A stretch of DNA of 64,000 nucleotides from Bradyrhizobium sp. 200 (GTDB lineage Bacteria > Pseudomonadota > Alphaproteobacteria > Rhizobiales > Xanthobacteraceae): the NCBI RefSeq assembly GCF_023100945.1, contig NZ_CP064689.1:6368001-6432000 (forward strand), written 5' to 3'. Both the position numbers and the translations under genes were made by a program. Shown here piece after piece: positions 37,053 through 47,376 of the stretch. Each line of letters begins with the position of its first letter. Positions within the stretch are counted from its first letter, which is position 1. The notes under the pieces were generated by a model. It made no database searches. It was given only the letters and a program-made list of their open reading frames with translations, and was not told the DNA's origin.

Positions 37053-38063
37053 ATGGCATTGCTGGGTCTGGGATATGCCGGTTTCGGATCGGCCAACCTC
37101 GACGACTGGCGGCAGTTCGGGACCGGCCTCGTCGGGCTGCAGGCGGTAGAGCGCGGCAATTCGCTGCTGGCGTTCCGGATGGACGACCGCAAGCAACGCA
37201 TCGTGATCGATCGCGCCATGGGCGAAGGGACGCGCTTCTTCGGCTGGGAGGTTGCCGACAGCGCGGCGCTGGATGCGCTGGCGGCGCGGCTGGAAAAGGC
37301 CGGCGTGCCTGTCGCCGCCGAGCCGCAGGCGCTGGCCGATGCCAGGCGCGTCCGCGGCCTGATTTCGTTTCATGACCCTGCCGGCAACCGGCTGGAGGCG
37401 TTTTACGGCGCCGAGATCGACGATACGCCGTTCATGCCCGGGCGATCGATTTCGGGATTCCGAACCGGTCCGCTCGGGCTTGGACACGCCGTGCTGACGG
37501 TCGAGAACATCGATCCCATGATGGCATTCTATGTCGACGTGCTCGGCTTCGGCCTCTCCGACTACATCGAAAAGCCGTTCCGCGCCTATTTCTTTCACGT
37601 CAACGCGCGGCATCACAGCCTCGCGCTGATCGAGACCGGCAGGAACGGCATGCATCATCTGATGGTCGAGCTGTTCTCGCTCGACGACGTCGGCCAGTGT
37701 TACGACATCGCGCTAACGCAAGAGGACCGGGTCGGCGTCACGCTCGGCCGCCACACCAACGATTTCATGACCTCGTTCTACGCGAAAACGCCGTCGTCCT
37801 TCATGTTCGAATGCGGCTGGGGCGGCCGCGAGATCGACCCCGCGACATGGCAGCCGGTCGAAATGCATGATGGCCCGAGCCTGTGGGGCCACGAGCGCGT
37901 CTGGCTGCCGCCCGAAGACCGTGAGACCGCACGCGAGATGCGCATGCGCGCGGCGGCTTCCGGCCTGCGCGCGCCGGTGCAGGTGATGGAAGGCAATTAC
38001 AAGCTGATGTCGGGGACGTGTGCGTGGTGGGACGGGGTGAAGCCTCGGGAAGAGCTACGATAG
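37053..38063 (+). CDS. Type I extradiol dioxygenase-like VOC protein
   Basis: A 336-residue protein built of paired VOC modules, like BphC-type ring-cleaving dioxygenases. The metal ligands are visible: H145 in GLGHAVLTV, a histidine at 201 or 202 in MHHLMVELF, and E253 in FMFECGWGG. The second-sphere residues (H187/188, H234, Y243) also match the extradiol pattern. It could cleave catechol-type rings, but the substrate is unknown. I chose the ATG at 37053 because GGGAGG lies about 7 bp upstream. It is divergent from the trp leader. Confidence 0.88.
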   Translation: MALLGLGYAGFGSANLDDWRQFGTGLVGLQAVERGNSLLAFRMDDRKQRIVIDRAMGEGTRFFGWEVADSAALDALAARLEKAGVPVAAEPQALADARRVRGLISFHDPAGNRLEAFYGAEIDDTPFMPGRSISGFRTGPLGLGHAVLTVENIDPMMAFYVDVLGFGLSDYIEKPFRAYFFHVNARHHSLALIETGRNGMHHLMVELFSLDDVGQCYDIALTQEDRVGVTLGRHTNDFMTSFYAKTPSSFMFECGWGGREIDPATWQPVEMHDGPSLWGHERVWLPPEDRETAREMRMRAAASGLRAPVQVMEGNYKLMSGTCAWWDGVKPREELR

Positions 38064-38067
38064 ATCC

Positions 38068-38571
38068 ATGAAGGTACAGTACCGAATAACAGAAGATGAT
38101 TATGCCAATTTGGCACGCTTTCACGTATGGCGACACTTCATTGCACGGCCCTCGACCATGCAATTCGTTGCTAGTAGCATCATCGTGGCTCTGCTCGGCA
38201 TCGGCCTGTGGACGTTCCCAGCGGGACCGCCGATCCTTGCTTTCGTGGTCGCGGTGTTTGTGGTCTTGTTCACTTTCGGCCTATTCGTTGTGACGCCCAA
38301 CCGCGCTCGCCGACACTATCGGCAGTATAAGGGAATACAGGAACCGATAGCGGCCGAACTGACGGAAGCAGGGATCAAATTCAGCAATTCGGACGGCGAG
38401 GCGATCCTGCCATGGTCGAAGGTCTTTCAGTGGCGGCAGAACGATCAATTCATCCTCATCTACGGGATGCCGATTCTTTACTATATTGTGCCCAAATCTA
38501 TTGCGCGGGAGGGTTTCGACATTACGCTGCTGGTCCAGCGTCTCGCTGAGCACGTCGGCCCGGAGCGTTAG
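38068..38571 (+). CDS. YcxB-like membrane protein
   Basis: A 167-residue protein with two membrane helices at about residues 33-52 and 54-74, followed by a cytosolic YcxB-like C-terminal domain (ITEAGIKFSN-like region at about 97-108, then WSKVFQWRQNDQFILIYGM). The family has no assigned function. It starts only 4 bp after the dioxygenase stop, so the two are likely cotranscribed. Confidence 0.75.
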   Translation: MKVQYRITEDDYANLARFHVWRHFIARPSTMQFVASSIIVALLGIGLWTFPAGPPILAFVVAVFVVLFTFGLFVVTPNRARRHYRQYKGIQEPIAAELTEAGIKFSNSDGEAILPWSKVFQWRQNDQFILIYGMPILYYIVPKSIAREGFDITLLVQRLAEHVGPER

Positions 38572-38605
38572 GTTCCGGCAGATGAAGATGTGCACGACCT
38601 CACAG

Positions 38606-38818
38606 CTAGCGTGACTTGAAAATTTCATCTTCACTAACATACTCGCCGCGCTGGGCCTGTCCGAGACCTTCGAGCACCGCCGCGCGATGCGCTTCCGGCA
38701 CGACAAACGGATCGCTGCCGGCGGCAGCAATCTGTTCGAGCAATTCCGTCGCATAGGCTTGCCGATCTGCGGGAAGCTTACGCACCTTTTCGATGGCGTC
38801 TTCGAGAACCTTGGTCAT
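38606..38818 (-). CDS. Orphan antitoxin-like protein
   Basis: A 70-residue protein with IEKVRKLPADRQAYATELLE at its N-terminus and GLGQAQRGEYVSEDEIFKSR at its end. It is clearly similar to the antitoxin at 43993-44223, which pairs with a ParE-type toxin: the spacing of IE-V, P--RQ, EG--QA-R and VS-DEI is shared. No toxin frame follows it; the next gene on that side is YcxB on the other strand. It is thus likely a leftover antitoxin or a stand-alone regulator. Confidence 0.65.
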   Translation of the reverse strand: MTKVLEDAIEKVRKLPADRQAYATELLEQIAAAGSDPFVVPEAHRAAVLEGLGQAQRGEYVSEDEIFKSR

Positions 38819-38871
38819 TAGAGCGGTCTCTCACCTCTCGGCGTGATCGCGCGGAAGCAGCCGATACGCGC

Positions 38872-39771
38872 CTACTGCCGGTAGCACCCCTGCGCGATCT
38901 CTTCGATCAATCCGCGCGCGTTGGGCTTCCAGCCAAGCTGCCCCGCGCGCTTGGCCCGCACTCGGCTGTTGGATGCCATCGTATCCTCTGTCGTGCCCTC
39001 GCCCCATTCGGCGGCGGCTTCTGCCATCGACATCGCCGCTGGCGGACCTGCAAAACCCAGCATGCGGTTGATGGCCTCGCAGGCTTCGCGCATCGAATTC
39101 TCGCCGTTCTCGGCGAAATAAAACGCACCGGCCGACGCCTTATCGATCGCGAGCGCATAGAGCGTCACAAGATCGTCGATATGCACGTTCGACCAGATGT
39201 TCTCGCCGGGCCCGGCATGCGCCGCCTTGCCGCGCTTTTTTGCCAGCCTGATCAGCAGTGGCACCTGCACGCTGTCAGGTCCCGCGCCAAGGCCTGTGCC
39301 GTAGATCAGGCTCGGGCAGATGATGACCGGCCGGCAGCCCTTGTCGCGGTGCGAGAGAATGAATTCGTTCAGCGCGACCCGCGCCACGCGCGCGGGCGAT
39401 GGCGTGATGGGCGTGTCTTCATCGAAGATCGCGTCGGACCGCTCGCCCTTGGCGCGCGTGCCGACAATGCTCGATCCTGACGTATGGATGAACGGCTTGC
39501 CGCTACCGGCGAGCGCGCCAAGCAGGCTCTCGACCGCACCCTTGTGATCGGCGCTTGCCGCATTGACGACGACGTCGGCGGCTTGCGCCGCCTGTGCCAG
39601 AATTTTCGCGTCGTCCAGCGTTCCCAGCAAGGGCTGGATGCCCCGCGCGCGAACCGCCTCGGCCTTTTCAGGCGAGCGAACCAATCCCGTCACGTGGTGT
39701 CCGGCGGCGATGAGATGCGCGGCGACCGATCCGCCGATATAGCCCGACGCGCCCGTGCAGAAGATTTTCAT
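38872..39771 (-). CDS. NAD-dependent epimerase/dehydratase family protein
   Basis: A 299-residue Rossmann-fold protein of the extended SDR type. The nucleotide-binding FCTGASGYIGGSVAAHLIAA starts at residue 4. SLIYGTGLGAG near 155-165 carries a tyrosine where the SDR catalytic Tyr is expected, but the Lys spacing (YxxxK) is not kept, so the protein may be an atypical SDR that binds cofactor without standard catalysis. The substrate is unknown. Repeat E lies just upstream. Confidence 0.85.
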   Translation of the reverse strand: MKIFCTGASGYIGGSVAAHLIAAGHHVTGLVRSPEKAEAVRARGIQPLLGTLDDAKILAQAAQAADVVVNAASADHKGAVESLLGALAGSGKPFIHTSGSSIVGTRAKGERSDAIFDEDTPITPSPARVARVALNEFILSHRDKGCRPVIICPSLIYGTGLGAGPDSVQVPLLIRLAKKRGKAAHAGPGENIWSNVHIDDLVTLYALAIDKASAGAFYFAENGENSMREACEAINRMLGFAGPPAAMSMAEAAAEWGEGTTEDTMASNSRVRAKRAGQLGWKPNARGLIEEIAQGCYRQ

Positions 39772-39784
39772 TCACCGCCTCCGC

Positions 39785-39865
39785 CGTCATTGCGAGGAGC
39801 GAAGCGACGAAGCAATCCATGTCGCCGCCCTCACGATGGATTGCTTCGCTTCGCTCGCAATGACG
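39785..39865. repeat. Intergenic palindromic repeat, type E
   Basis: The left arm CGTCATTGCGAGGAGCGAAG continues to ATGAAGC-type sequence AGCAATCCAT at 39820; the right arm ATGGATTGCTTCGCTTCGCT ends in CGCAATGACG at 39865. It lies between the epimerase start and the dienelactone hydrolase stop. It is a common Bradyrhizobium-type intergenic repeat. Confidence 0.85.
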
Positions 39866-39881
39866 AGGAAGCACGACCGGT

Positions 39882-40556
39882 TTACCCCAGATGCTTCCTG
39901 AAAAACTCCGTCGCCCTGCCCCAGGCCAGTTCCGCGGCCTGCCGATCATGCACCGATTGCCGCTGCTCGTTGACGAAGGCGTGCTCGGCGTCATAGCGGA
40001 ACAGCTCCAGCGACTTGCCGGCGGCCTTCATGCCCTGCTCGAAGGCGTCAACCACCTGCGGCGTGCACCAGTCGTCCTTGTTGGCGAAATGGGCCTGCAG
40101 CGGAATCTTCACATCCGCAGGCTTTGCCGCCTGCTCCGGCGGAATGCCGTAGAACACCACACCGGCGGCCAGTTCCGGAATCCTGGTGGCACCGATGACG
40201 GTCACCGCGCCGCCGAGACAGAAGCCGGTCAGCCCGACCTTGGCGCCGTTGCGCGACAGATATTGCGCGGCGCCCCGCACGGTCTGCGTGGTGGCGTCCA
40301 TGAAATCCAGCGAGTTCATCTCTTTGCCGGCCGCATCCGTGTCGTGATACGGCACCACCGTGCCCTTGTAGAGATCGGGCGCCAGCGCATCGAAGCCCGC
40401 CACCGCGAAGCGGTCGCACAGGCCCTTGATCTGGTCCTGCAGGCCCCACCATTCCTGGATCACGACCACGCCCGGCGCATTGCCGCGCGCTGCGTTGGCA
40501 AGATAGCCGGCGGCGTCCTTGCCGTCCGGACGCTTGAAAGTAATGCTGGTACCCAT
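39882..40556 (-). CDS. Dienelactone hydrolase family protein
   Basis: A 224-residue alpha/beta hydrolase. The nucleophile is the cysteine in GLTGFCLGGAV at about residues 113-123. The acid and histidine are likely those in ANKDDWCTPQVV and DAEHAFVNEQR. Dienelactone hydrolases open the lactone ring in chlorocatechol breakdown, but many relatives have other ester substrates. I chose the ATG at 40556 because GGAGG lies 5 bp upstream. The gene stands alone. Confidence 0.9.
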   Translation of the reverse strand: MGTSITFKRPDGKDAAGYLANAARGNAPGVVVIQEWWGLQDQIKGLCDRFAVAGFDALAPDLYKGTVVPYHDTDAAGKEMNSLDFMDATTQTVRGAAQYLSRNGAKVGLTGFCLGGAVTVIGATRIPELAAGVVFYGIPPEQAAKPADVKIPLQAHFANKDDWCTPQVVDAFEQGMKAAGKSLELFRYDAEHAFVNEQRQSVHDRQAAELAWGRATEFFRKHLG

Positions 40557-40657
40557 GGGTTCCTCCGCGCTGATTTCTGGATGATTGACCGGCATTTTGT
40601 CCGCAGTGCGTTCCGGAAGCAATTGCTTGATCCGCGCGCCCACGTCGGGTCAGGGCA

Positions 40658-40684
40658 ACAAAAAAGCCCCCGCAGGGGCTTTTC
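40658..40684 (-). terminator. Intrinsic terminator after the cytochrome bc1 operon
   Basis: On the minus strand AAAAGCCCC (40683-40675) pairs with GGGGCTTTT (40670-40662) around TGCG, followed by further T residues. It lies about 22 bp after the fbcH stop. Symmetry lets it also act from the other side. Confidence 0.85.
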
Positions 40685-40704
40685 CGAAATCGCGTGCAAC
40701 TTGA

Positions 40705-42777
<2,073 letters not shown>

Positions 42778-42843
42778 TGATGCGATCCTGAGGAAGTAAA
42801 ACGACGCGACGGATTAAGGGGTCTCGGACTGGCGTCCGAGCCC

Positions 42844-43374
42844 TTAGCCGATCTGGATTTTGGTGTCGGAAACGAATGTGTAGGGCGGCACCGGCAGGTT
42901 GGCAGGCGCGGGGCCCTGACGGATGCGGCCCGAGGTGTCGTAGACCGAACCGTGGCACGGGCAGAAGAAGCCGTCGTAGGCGCCCTCATGGGCGATGGGG
43001 ATACAGCCGAGATGGGTGCAGATGCCGACCACGACCAGCCATTGGTCATGGCCCGCCTTGACCCGGGACTCGTCGCTCTGCGGATCGGGCAGGCTGGCGA
43101 CCGGCACCTTGCGGGCCTCGTCGATCTGCTTCTTGGTCCGGTGGCTGATGTAGATCGGCTTGCCGCGCCAGAACACCTTGATGTCCTGTCCTTCGGCGAT
43201 CGGGGTCAAGTCGACCTCAATCGGCGCGCCGGCCGCGATCGTGGAGGCATCCGGATTCATCTGGGAAACCAGCGGCCACACCGTGGCAGCCGCGCCTACG
43301 GCGGCGACGGCTCCCGTTGCAACATAAAGGAAATCACGGCGTGTCGGATGGTCCGCCGAAGACGCTGTCGTCAC
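42844..43374 (-). CDS. petA: Rieske iron-sulfur subunit of the bc1 complex
   Basis: The 176-residue subunit holds the [2Fe-2S] cluster that takes electrons from quinol to cytochrome c1. Twin-arginine motif TRRDFLYVA at residues 11-19 fits Tat-dependent insertion, with a membrane helix at about 20-38. The cluster ligands are in CTHLGC (119-124) and CPCHGS (138-143). I chose the GTG at 43374 because it gives the usual length. It is the first gene of the bc1 operon, also called fbcF. Confidence 0.96.
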   Translation of the reverse strand: MTTASSADHPTRRDFLYVATGAVAAVGAAATVWPLVSQMNPDASTIAAGAPIEVDLTPIAEGQDIKVFWRGKPIYISHRTKKQIDEARKVPVASLPDPQSDESRVKAGHDQWLVVVGICTHLGCIPIAHEGAYDGFFCPCHGSVYDTSGRIRQGPAPANLPVPPYTFVSDTKIQIG

Positions 43375-43789
43375 GATTCCAAGCCCTTTCTTAATCTGCA
43401 GCCGGCGGAACCGCCCCAAGGGCGCCGAAGCGCGACCCGGAAGAGGCTGCCGGCGCCCGCGGCCCCCGCGGCGGCAGAAAAACCGCTTTTCCGCCCCCAA
43501 TCCGGCGGAACAAGCAGTCCAGAATCGTTCTATTGGCACCCTTGCCGTAAGAGCGCAAGCCCGCTATCCGCTCGCAAGCGTGCAATGCACTAAATCCGCG
43601 CCCGACCGTGATTTATTCAATACATTCACCCGCCGCTGGAGGGGCCGCGCACGCGATATAGACGAACCTCGCTTCATCCGGGAATCCCCCGAATCCAGCA
43701 TTTTCCGGCGAATCCGGTTGCCGCCGATCGCTTTCTTTCGTTGGCAGGGAATGTGTACCGCTACCGGGCCACATGGTATGATATTCGCC
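43375..43789. other. Divergent gap between the bc1 operon and the DUF433 gene
   Basis: These 415 bases hold no convincing gene. Promoters for both sides must lie here. A TATGAT at 43777-43782 is a candidate -10 for the DUF433 gene, only a few bases ahead of its start, but I find no good -35. I see no binding site for a known redox regulator. Confidence 0.4.
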
Positions 43790-43996
43790 ATGATGAAGGA
43801 TCAGCCAATTGTATCGCGAAGCCGCGACGTGGTGGGCGGCGCGGCTGTTTTCCACGGGACGAGAGTTCCTGTGCGGACGCTGCTGGACTATCTCGAAGCC
43901 GGGGAATCAATTGACGATTTCCTCGAGGGATTTCCGTCCGTCACGAGGGAGCATGTCATCGCCTTCCTGGAAGAAGCGAAAGACCGGGTCGTATGA
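43790..43996 (+). CDS. DUF433 antitoxin-like protein
   Basis: A 68-residue DUF433 protein, a small winged-helix family usually encoded beside a DUF5615/PIN-like toxin. Visible are VVGGAAVFHGTRVPVRTLLD at about residues 14-33 and LEAGESIDDFLEGFPSVTRE near 34-53. The expected PIN partner is missing; instead its stop overlaps the start of a different antitoxin (ATGA). The ATG at 43793 is an alternative start. It heads a three-gene overlapping module. Confidence 0.82.
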   Translation: MMKDQPIVSRSRDVVGGAAVFHGTRVPVRTLLDYLEAGESIDDFLEGFPSVTREHVIAFLEEAKDRVV

Positions 43997-44223
43997 CAAG
44001 AGATCAGGTGAAAGAGGTAATCGAGCGTGTGCTGACTTGGCCCCGAGAGCGGCAGGAAGACGCTGTCCAGATGTTGCTTGCCTTGGAAGCCCGAGAGGGT
44101 GAGCTTTATCACCCCAATGATGACGAGTGGGCAGCCATCGAAGAGGGTTTCGCTCAAGCCAAGCGTCGCGAGGCCGTATCGGCCGACGAGATCGCCGTTC
44201 TTTTCAAGCAACGCGATTCATGA
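43993..44223 (+). CDS. Antitoxin of the ParE-type toxin
   Basis: A 76-residue protein, IERVLTWPRERQEDAVQMLL at the N-terminus and EGFAQAKRREAVSADEI toward the C-terminus. It overlaps the DUF433 gene before it and the toxin gene after it by 4 bp each, the usual antitoxin-then-toxin order. The product is similar to the orphan at 38606-38818. It likely binds the toxin through its C-terminal part; DNA binding by this type is plausible but not shown here. Confidence 0.82.
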   Translation: MTRDQVKEVIERVLTWPRERQEDAVQMLLALEAREGELYHPNDDEWAAIEEGFAQAKRREAVSADEIAVLFKQRDS

Positions 44224-44510
44224 CGCTCCGGTTTACGCCCCGCGCGCGGGACGATCTCCGGGAAATCATGGACTATATCGCGAAAGAGAACCCGGTCGGT
44301 GCTGACCGGGTGGGTCGGGCGGTTTTTGATACGTGCGCCCTCATTGCGGCGCGGCCTTATCTGGGAATTCGCAACGCAAGAGCCCCGGAATTGCGGAGCC
44401 GCCTGGTCACGCGATATCCATACCGGATCCACTATTTCGTCGAGGGCGCCAATGTCTGGATCGTTCACATCCGACATTCGGCGCGGCGGCCCCTGGATGA
44501 ACAGACCTAA
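44220..44510 (+). CDS. ParE/RelE-family toxin
   Basis: A 96-residue toxin of the RelE/ParE fold. It opens with LRFTPRARDDLREIMDYIAK at about residues 3-22 and contains YPYRIHYFVEGANVWIVHIR near 65-84, followed by HSARRP, the usual end. ParE members inhibit gyrase while RelE members cleave mRNA; the HSARRP ending is more ParE-like. It starts by ATGA overlap with the antitoxin and ends 5 bp before trmL. Confidence 0.88.
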   Translation: MTLRFTPRARDDLREIMDYIAKENPVGADRVGRAVFDTCALIAARPYLGIRNARAPELRSRLVTRYPYRIHYFVEGANVWIVHIRHSARRPLDEQT

Positions 44511-44515
44511 TTCGA

Positions 44516-45001
44516 ATGCACCTCGCACTGTTCCAGCCCGATATCCCCCAGAACACGGGAACGATTCTGCGCTTGTGCGCGTGCCTGGACGTGGCGGCCC
44601 ACATTATCGAGCCGGCCGGTTTTCCGACCTCGGACCGGCATTTCCGCCGGGCGGGAATGGACTACCTCGATCATGTGGCCATTACCCGCCATGACTCATG
44701 GTCAAAATTCCAGCAATGGCGTAACGAAGCGGAATCCCGGCTGGTACTATTTACGACCAAGGGGGCCGGTTCCTATCTGGATTTCAGCTACCGGCCGGAC
44801 GATGTCCTGCTGTTCGGCCGGGAATCTGCAGGGGTTACCGATGAGGTCGCATCCGTCGCCGATGCGCGGCTGGTAATCCCGATCAGGCCGGGCTTGCGCT
44901 CGCTCAACGTGGCCATGGCGGCCGCCATGGCATTAGGCGAGGCGCTGCGGCAGACCCGTCACGCCACCCAGGACGAGATGCGGTCCAAGGAGAGACAGTG
45001 A
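44516..45001 (+). CDS. trmL: tRNA (cytidine(34)-2'-O)-methyltransferase
   Basis: TrmL methylates the wobble ribose in tRNA-Leu isoacceptors. The 161-residue SPOUT protein shows LALFQPDIPQNTGTILRLCA at the N-terminus, LLFGRESAGVTDEV near 102-115 and the knot motif IPIRPGLRSLNVAMAAAMAL near 123-142. It starts 5 bp after the toxin stop and overlaps queE (GTGA), so it probably shares a transcript with both. Confidence 0.94.
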   Translation: MHLALFQPDIPQNTGTILRLCACLDVAAHIIEPAGFPTSDRHFRRAGMDYLDHVAITRHDSWSKFQQWRNEAESRLVLFTTKGAGSYLDFSYRPDDVLLFGRESAGVTDEVASVADARLVIPIRPGLRSLNVAMAAAMALGEALRQTRHATQDEMRSKERQ

Positions 45002-45630
45002 GCTACGCGGTCAAAGAGATATTCCTGACCTTGCAGGGCGAAGGCGCGCATGCCGGCCGCGCGGCGGTGTTTTGCCGTTTTTCCGGCTGCAACCTTTGGA
45101 GCGGCCGCGAACAGGACCGCGCCGGCGCCACCTGCAAGTTCTGCGATACCGACTTTGTCGGCACCGACGGCACGCTGGGCGGCCGCTACGCCACGGCGGA
45201 CGAACTCGCCGATACGATAGCCGGGCAATGGACCGGCGAGAATACCAACCGCTACGTGGTCCTGACCGGCGGCGAGCCGTTGCTGCAGGTCGATAGCCTG
45301 TTCATCGATGCGCTGCATGCACGCGGTTTCTCGATCGGCATCGAGACCAACGGGACGATCGAACCGCCCGACGGGATGGACTGGGTCTGCGTCAGCCCGA
45401 AAGCCGGCGCCGGGCTTGTGGTGCGCCGGGGCCACGAATTGAAGCTGGTCTATCCGCAAACCGGAGCGCCACCGGAAGATTTTGCGGGGCTCGATTTCGA
45501 ACGTTTTTCGCTGCAGCCGATGGACGGCCCAGACGTGATCGAAAACACCGCGCGCACGGTCGACTACTGCCTGCGCCATCCGCAATGGCGGCTCAGCCTG
45601 CAGACACACAAGACACTCGGCATCAGATAG
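44998..45630 (+). CDS. queE: 7-carboxy-7-deazaguanine synthase
   Basis: QueE is a radical SAM enzyme that makes 7-carboxy-7-deazaguanine in the queuosine precursor route. The 210-residue protein has TLQGEGAHAGRAAVFCRFSG and the cysteine set (C in CRFSGC, then CKFCDTDF) in the extended QueE spacing, plus LTGGEPLLQVD near 89-99. It starts with a GTG overlapping the trmL stop, with AAGGAGA just before. queD follows after 16 bp. No queC or queF is in the window. Confidence 0.94.
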   Translation: MSYAVKEIFLTLQGEGAHAGRAAVFCRFSGCNLWSGREQDRAGATCKFCDTDFVGTDGTLGGRYATADELADTIAGQWTGENTNRYVVLTGGEPLLQVDSLFIDALHARGFSIGIETNGTIEPPDGMDWVCVSPKAGAGLVVRRGHELKLVYPQTGAPPEDFAGLDFERFSLQPMDGPDVIENTARTVDYCLRHPQWRLSLQTHKTLGIR

Positions 45631-45646
45631 GAACCAGATTTTCAAG

Positions 45647-46012
45647 ATGTGGGAACTGACGAAATCATTTCGCTTCGAAGCCGCGCATTCGCTGAAGGGC
45701 ACGACCTTCGGCGCGGCCAGCGAGGAAATTCACGGCCACTCGTTTCGCGCCGAGGTGAGCGTGCGCGGCACGCCCGATCCGGAAACCGGCATGGTGGTGG
45801 ATCTCGGCCTGCTCGAACGCAGCATGGAAGAGGTGCGCAAGACCCTCGACCACAAGCTCCTGAACAGGGTCGAGGCGCTGGGAACCCCGACGCTGGAAAA
45901 TATCTCGCGCTACATCTTCGAACGGATCCAGCACGCCGGCAACATCACCCGCGTCAGCGTTCACCGCGATAGCTGCAACGAGAGCTGTACTTACTTCGGG
46001 CCGCAGGGCTAA
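45647..46012 (+). CDS. queD: QueD/PTPS-family protein lacking the catalytic cysteine
   Basis: QueD converts dihydroneopterin triphosphate to 6-carboxytetrahydropterin. The 121-residue protein keeps the zinc histidines in FRFEAAHSL near residue 11 and EIHGHSF near 29-35. The usual cysteine four residues before HGH is serine here (SEEIHGHS), giving an ExxHGH pattern as in PTPS-III-type relatives. The position after queE favours a queuosine role, but the activity may differ. CTYFGP ends the protein. Confidence 0.85.
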   Translation: MWELTKSFRFEAAHSLKGTTFGAASEEIHGHSFRAEVSVRGTPDPETGMVVDLGLLERSMEEVRKTLDHKLLNRVEALGTPTLENISRYIFERIQHAGNITRVSVHRDSCNESCTYFGPQG

Positions 46013-46017
46013 GCCGC

Positions 46018-46905
46018 ATGGACATGTCGCTAATCGAGCATCGCAAGACACGGGCGCGGAGTTGGTTCGAAGCCTTGCGCAATGATATCTGCGCGGCCTT
46101 CGAACGGCTCGAAGACGACGCCCCGGCCTCGCTCTATCCCGGCGATGCCGGACGCTTCGTGCGCACGCCCTGGGACCGCACCGACCACACCGGCAGCCCG
46201 GGTGGCGGCGGCGTGATGTCGATCATGCGCGGGCGGCTGTTCGAGAAGGTCGGGGTGCACTGTTCGACCGTGCACGGCGAGTTTGCGCCGGAGTTCCGCG
46301 CGCAGATTCCGGGCGCGGCCGACGATCCCAGGTTCTGGGCATCGGGCATTTCGCTGATCGCGCACCTGCGCAACCCGCATGTACCGGCGGTGCACATGAA
46401 CACCCGTTTCGTCGTCACCACCAAGGCCTGGTTCGGCGGCGGCGCGGATCTGACGCCGGTGCTCGACCGCCGGCGCACCCAGGAAGACCCCGACACGCAG
46501 GCGTTCCATCAGGCGATGAGGGAAGCCTGCGAGGGATCGAACGGCGTGGCCGATTACGATAAATACAAGAAGTGGTGCGACGAATATTTCTATTTGCCGC
46601 ATCGCAAGGAAGCGCGCGGCATCGGCGGCATCTTCTACGACTGGCACGATTCCGGCGACTGGGACGCCGACCTCGTCTTCACCCAGGACGTCGGCCGCGC
46701 CTTCCTGAAAATCTATCCCGAACTCGTCCGGCGCAATTTCGCCCTGCCCTGGAACGCCGCCGATCGCGAGGAGCAGTTGATCCGGCGCGGACGCTATGTC
46801 GAGTTCAACCTGCTCTACGACCGCGGCACAATTTTTGGGCTGAAGACCGGCGGCAATGTGGATTCTATTCTCTCGTCGATGCCACCGGAGGTAAAGTGGC
46901 CATGA
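46018..46905 (+). CDS. hemF: Oxygen-dependent coproporphyrinogen III oxidase
   Basis: HemF makes protoporphyrinogen IX from coproporphyrinogen III with oxygen. The 295-residue protein carries the family landmarks [18 protein letters not shown] near residue 62-79, [10 protein letters not shown] near 120-129, [10 protein letters not shown] near 135-144, and [15 protein letters not shown] near 195-209. The start codon at 46018 has an alternative at 46024. It follows queD by 5 bp but has no functional link to queuosine. Confidence 0.96.
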   Translation: MDMSLIEHRKTRARSWFEALRNDICAAFERLEDDAPASLYPGDAGRFVRTPWDRTDHTGSPGGGGVMSIMRGRLFEKVGVHCSTVHGEFAPEFRAQIPGAADDPRFWASGISLIAHLRNPHVPAVHMNTRFVVTTKAWFGGGADLTPVLDRRRTQEDPDTQAFHQAMREACEGSNGVADYDKYKKWCDEYFYLPHRKEARGIGGIFYDWHDSGDWDADLVFTQDVGRAFLKIYPELVRRNFALPWNAADREEQLIRRGRYVEFNLLYDRGTIFGLKTGGNVDSILSSMPPEVKWP

Positions 46906-46974
46906 TCGCATGATCAGCTTGTCATGACCGATCGCTAGAATGCGATTCGTGTCATGCAATCCGAGGAGCAGATC

Positions 46975-47232
46975 ATGGATTTGAAACCAGGCGACGTCGT
47001 CATTCTGAAATCGGGCGGCCATCCGCTCAGTGTGGTGGAGGTCAACGACGACAAAGTTGCGTGCGTGTGGATGGGCAATGAAGGCGATCTCTTCCGCGAG
47101 ACGCTGCCATTGGCCGTGCTTGAACTCGCCGAGCACGATACGTCCGACGATGATGAGGAAGAAGAGGAAGACGACGACGAAGAAGACGATGAGGACGAAG
47201 ACGAAGACGACAAGAAGAGCAAGGTCGCCTAA
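46975..47232 (+). CDS. YodC-family (DUF2158) protein with an acidic tail
   Basis: An 85-residue protein. The first 50 residues match the YodC/DUF2158 pattern (LKPGDVVILKSGGHPLSVVE, then VACVWMGNEGDLFRETLP). The rest is a run of aspartate and glutamate, about 25 acidic residues in 30, ending in KKSKVA. Function is unknown. I chose the ATG at 46975 because GAGGAG lies 7 bp upstream. A terminator follows. Confidence 0.8.
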   Translation: MDLKPGDVVILKSGGHPLSVVEVNDDKVACVWMGNEGDLFRETLPLAVLELAEHDTSDDDEEEEEDDDEEDDEDEDEDDKKSKVA

Positions 47233-47241
47233 GCGAATTTC

Positions 47242-47280
47242 GACGTCGCCCGGCATCCACAGCCCGGCGACGTCTTTTCC
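47242..47280 (+). terminator. Intrinsic terminator after the YodC gene
   Basis: GACGTCGCC (47242-47250) and GGCGACGTC (47266-47274) form a 9 bp stem, extended by CGG/CCG with a one-base bulge, followed by TTTTCC. Confidence 0.75.
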
Positions 47281-47376
47281 TGGAATTGGACCCTTTGCGG
47301 GAGATCTGATATTCGCGGCAAGTCGGCCGCGGTTGTTCGCGGTCGGCAGCGCTGCAAGCGAAATGGCCGCGAAACG

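Noticed and set aside
44516..45650. A preQ1 riboswitch for the queuosine genes
   Set aside because: queE and queD follow coding sequence with overlaps or a 16 bp gap, leaving no room for an aptamer.
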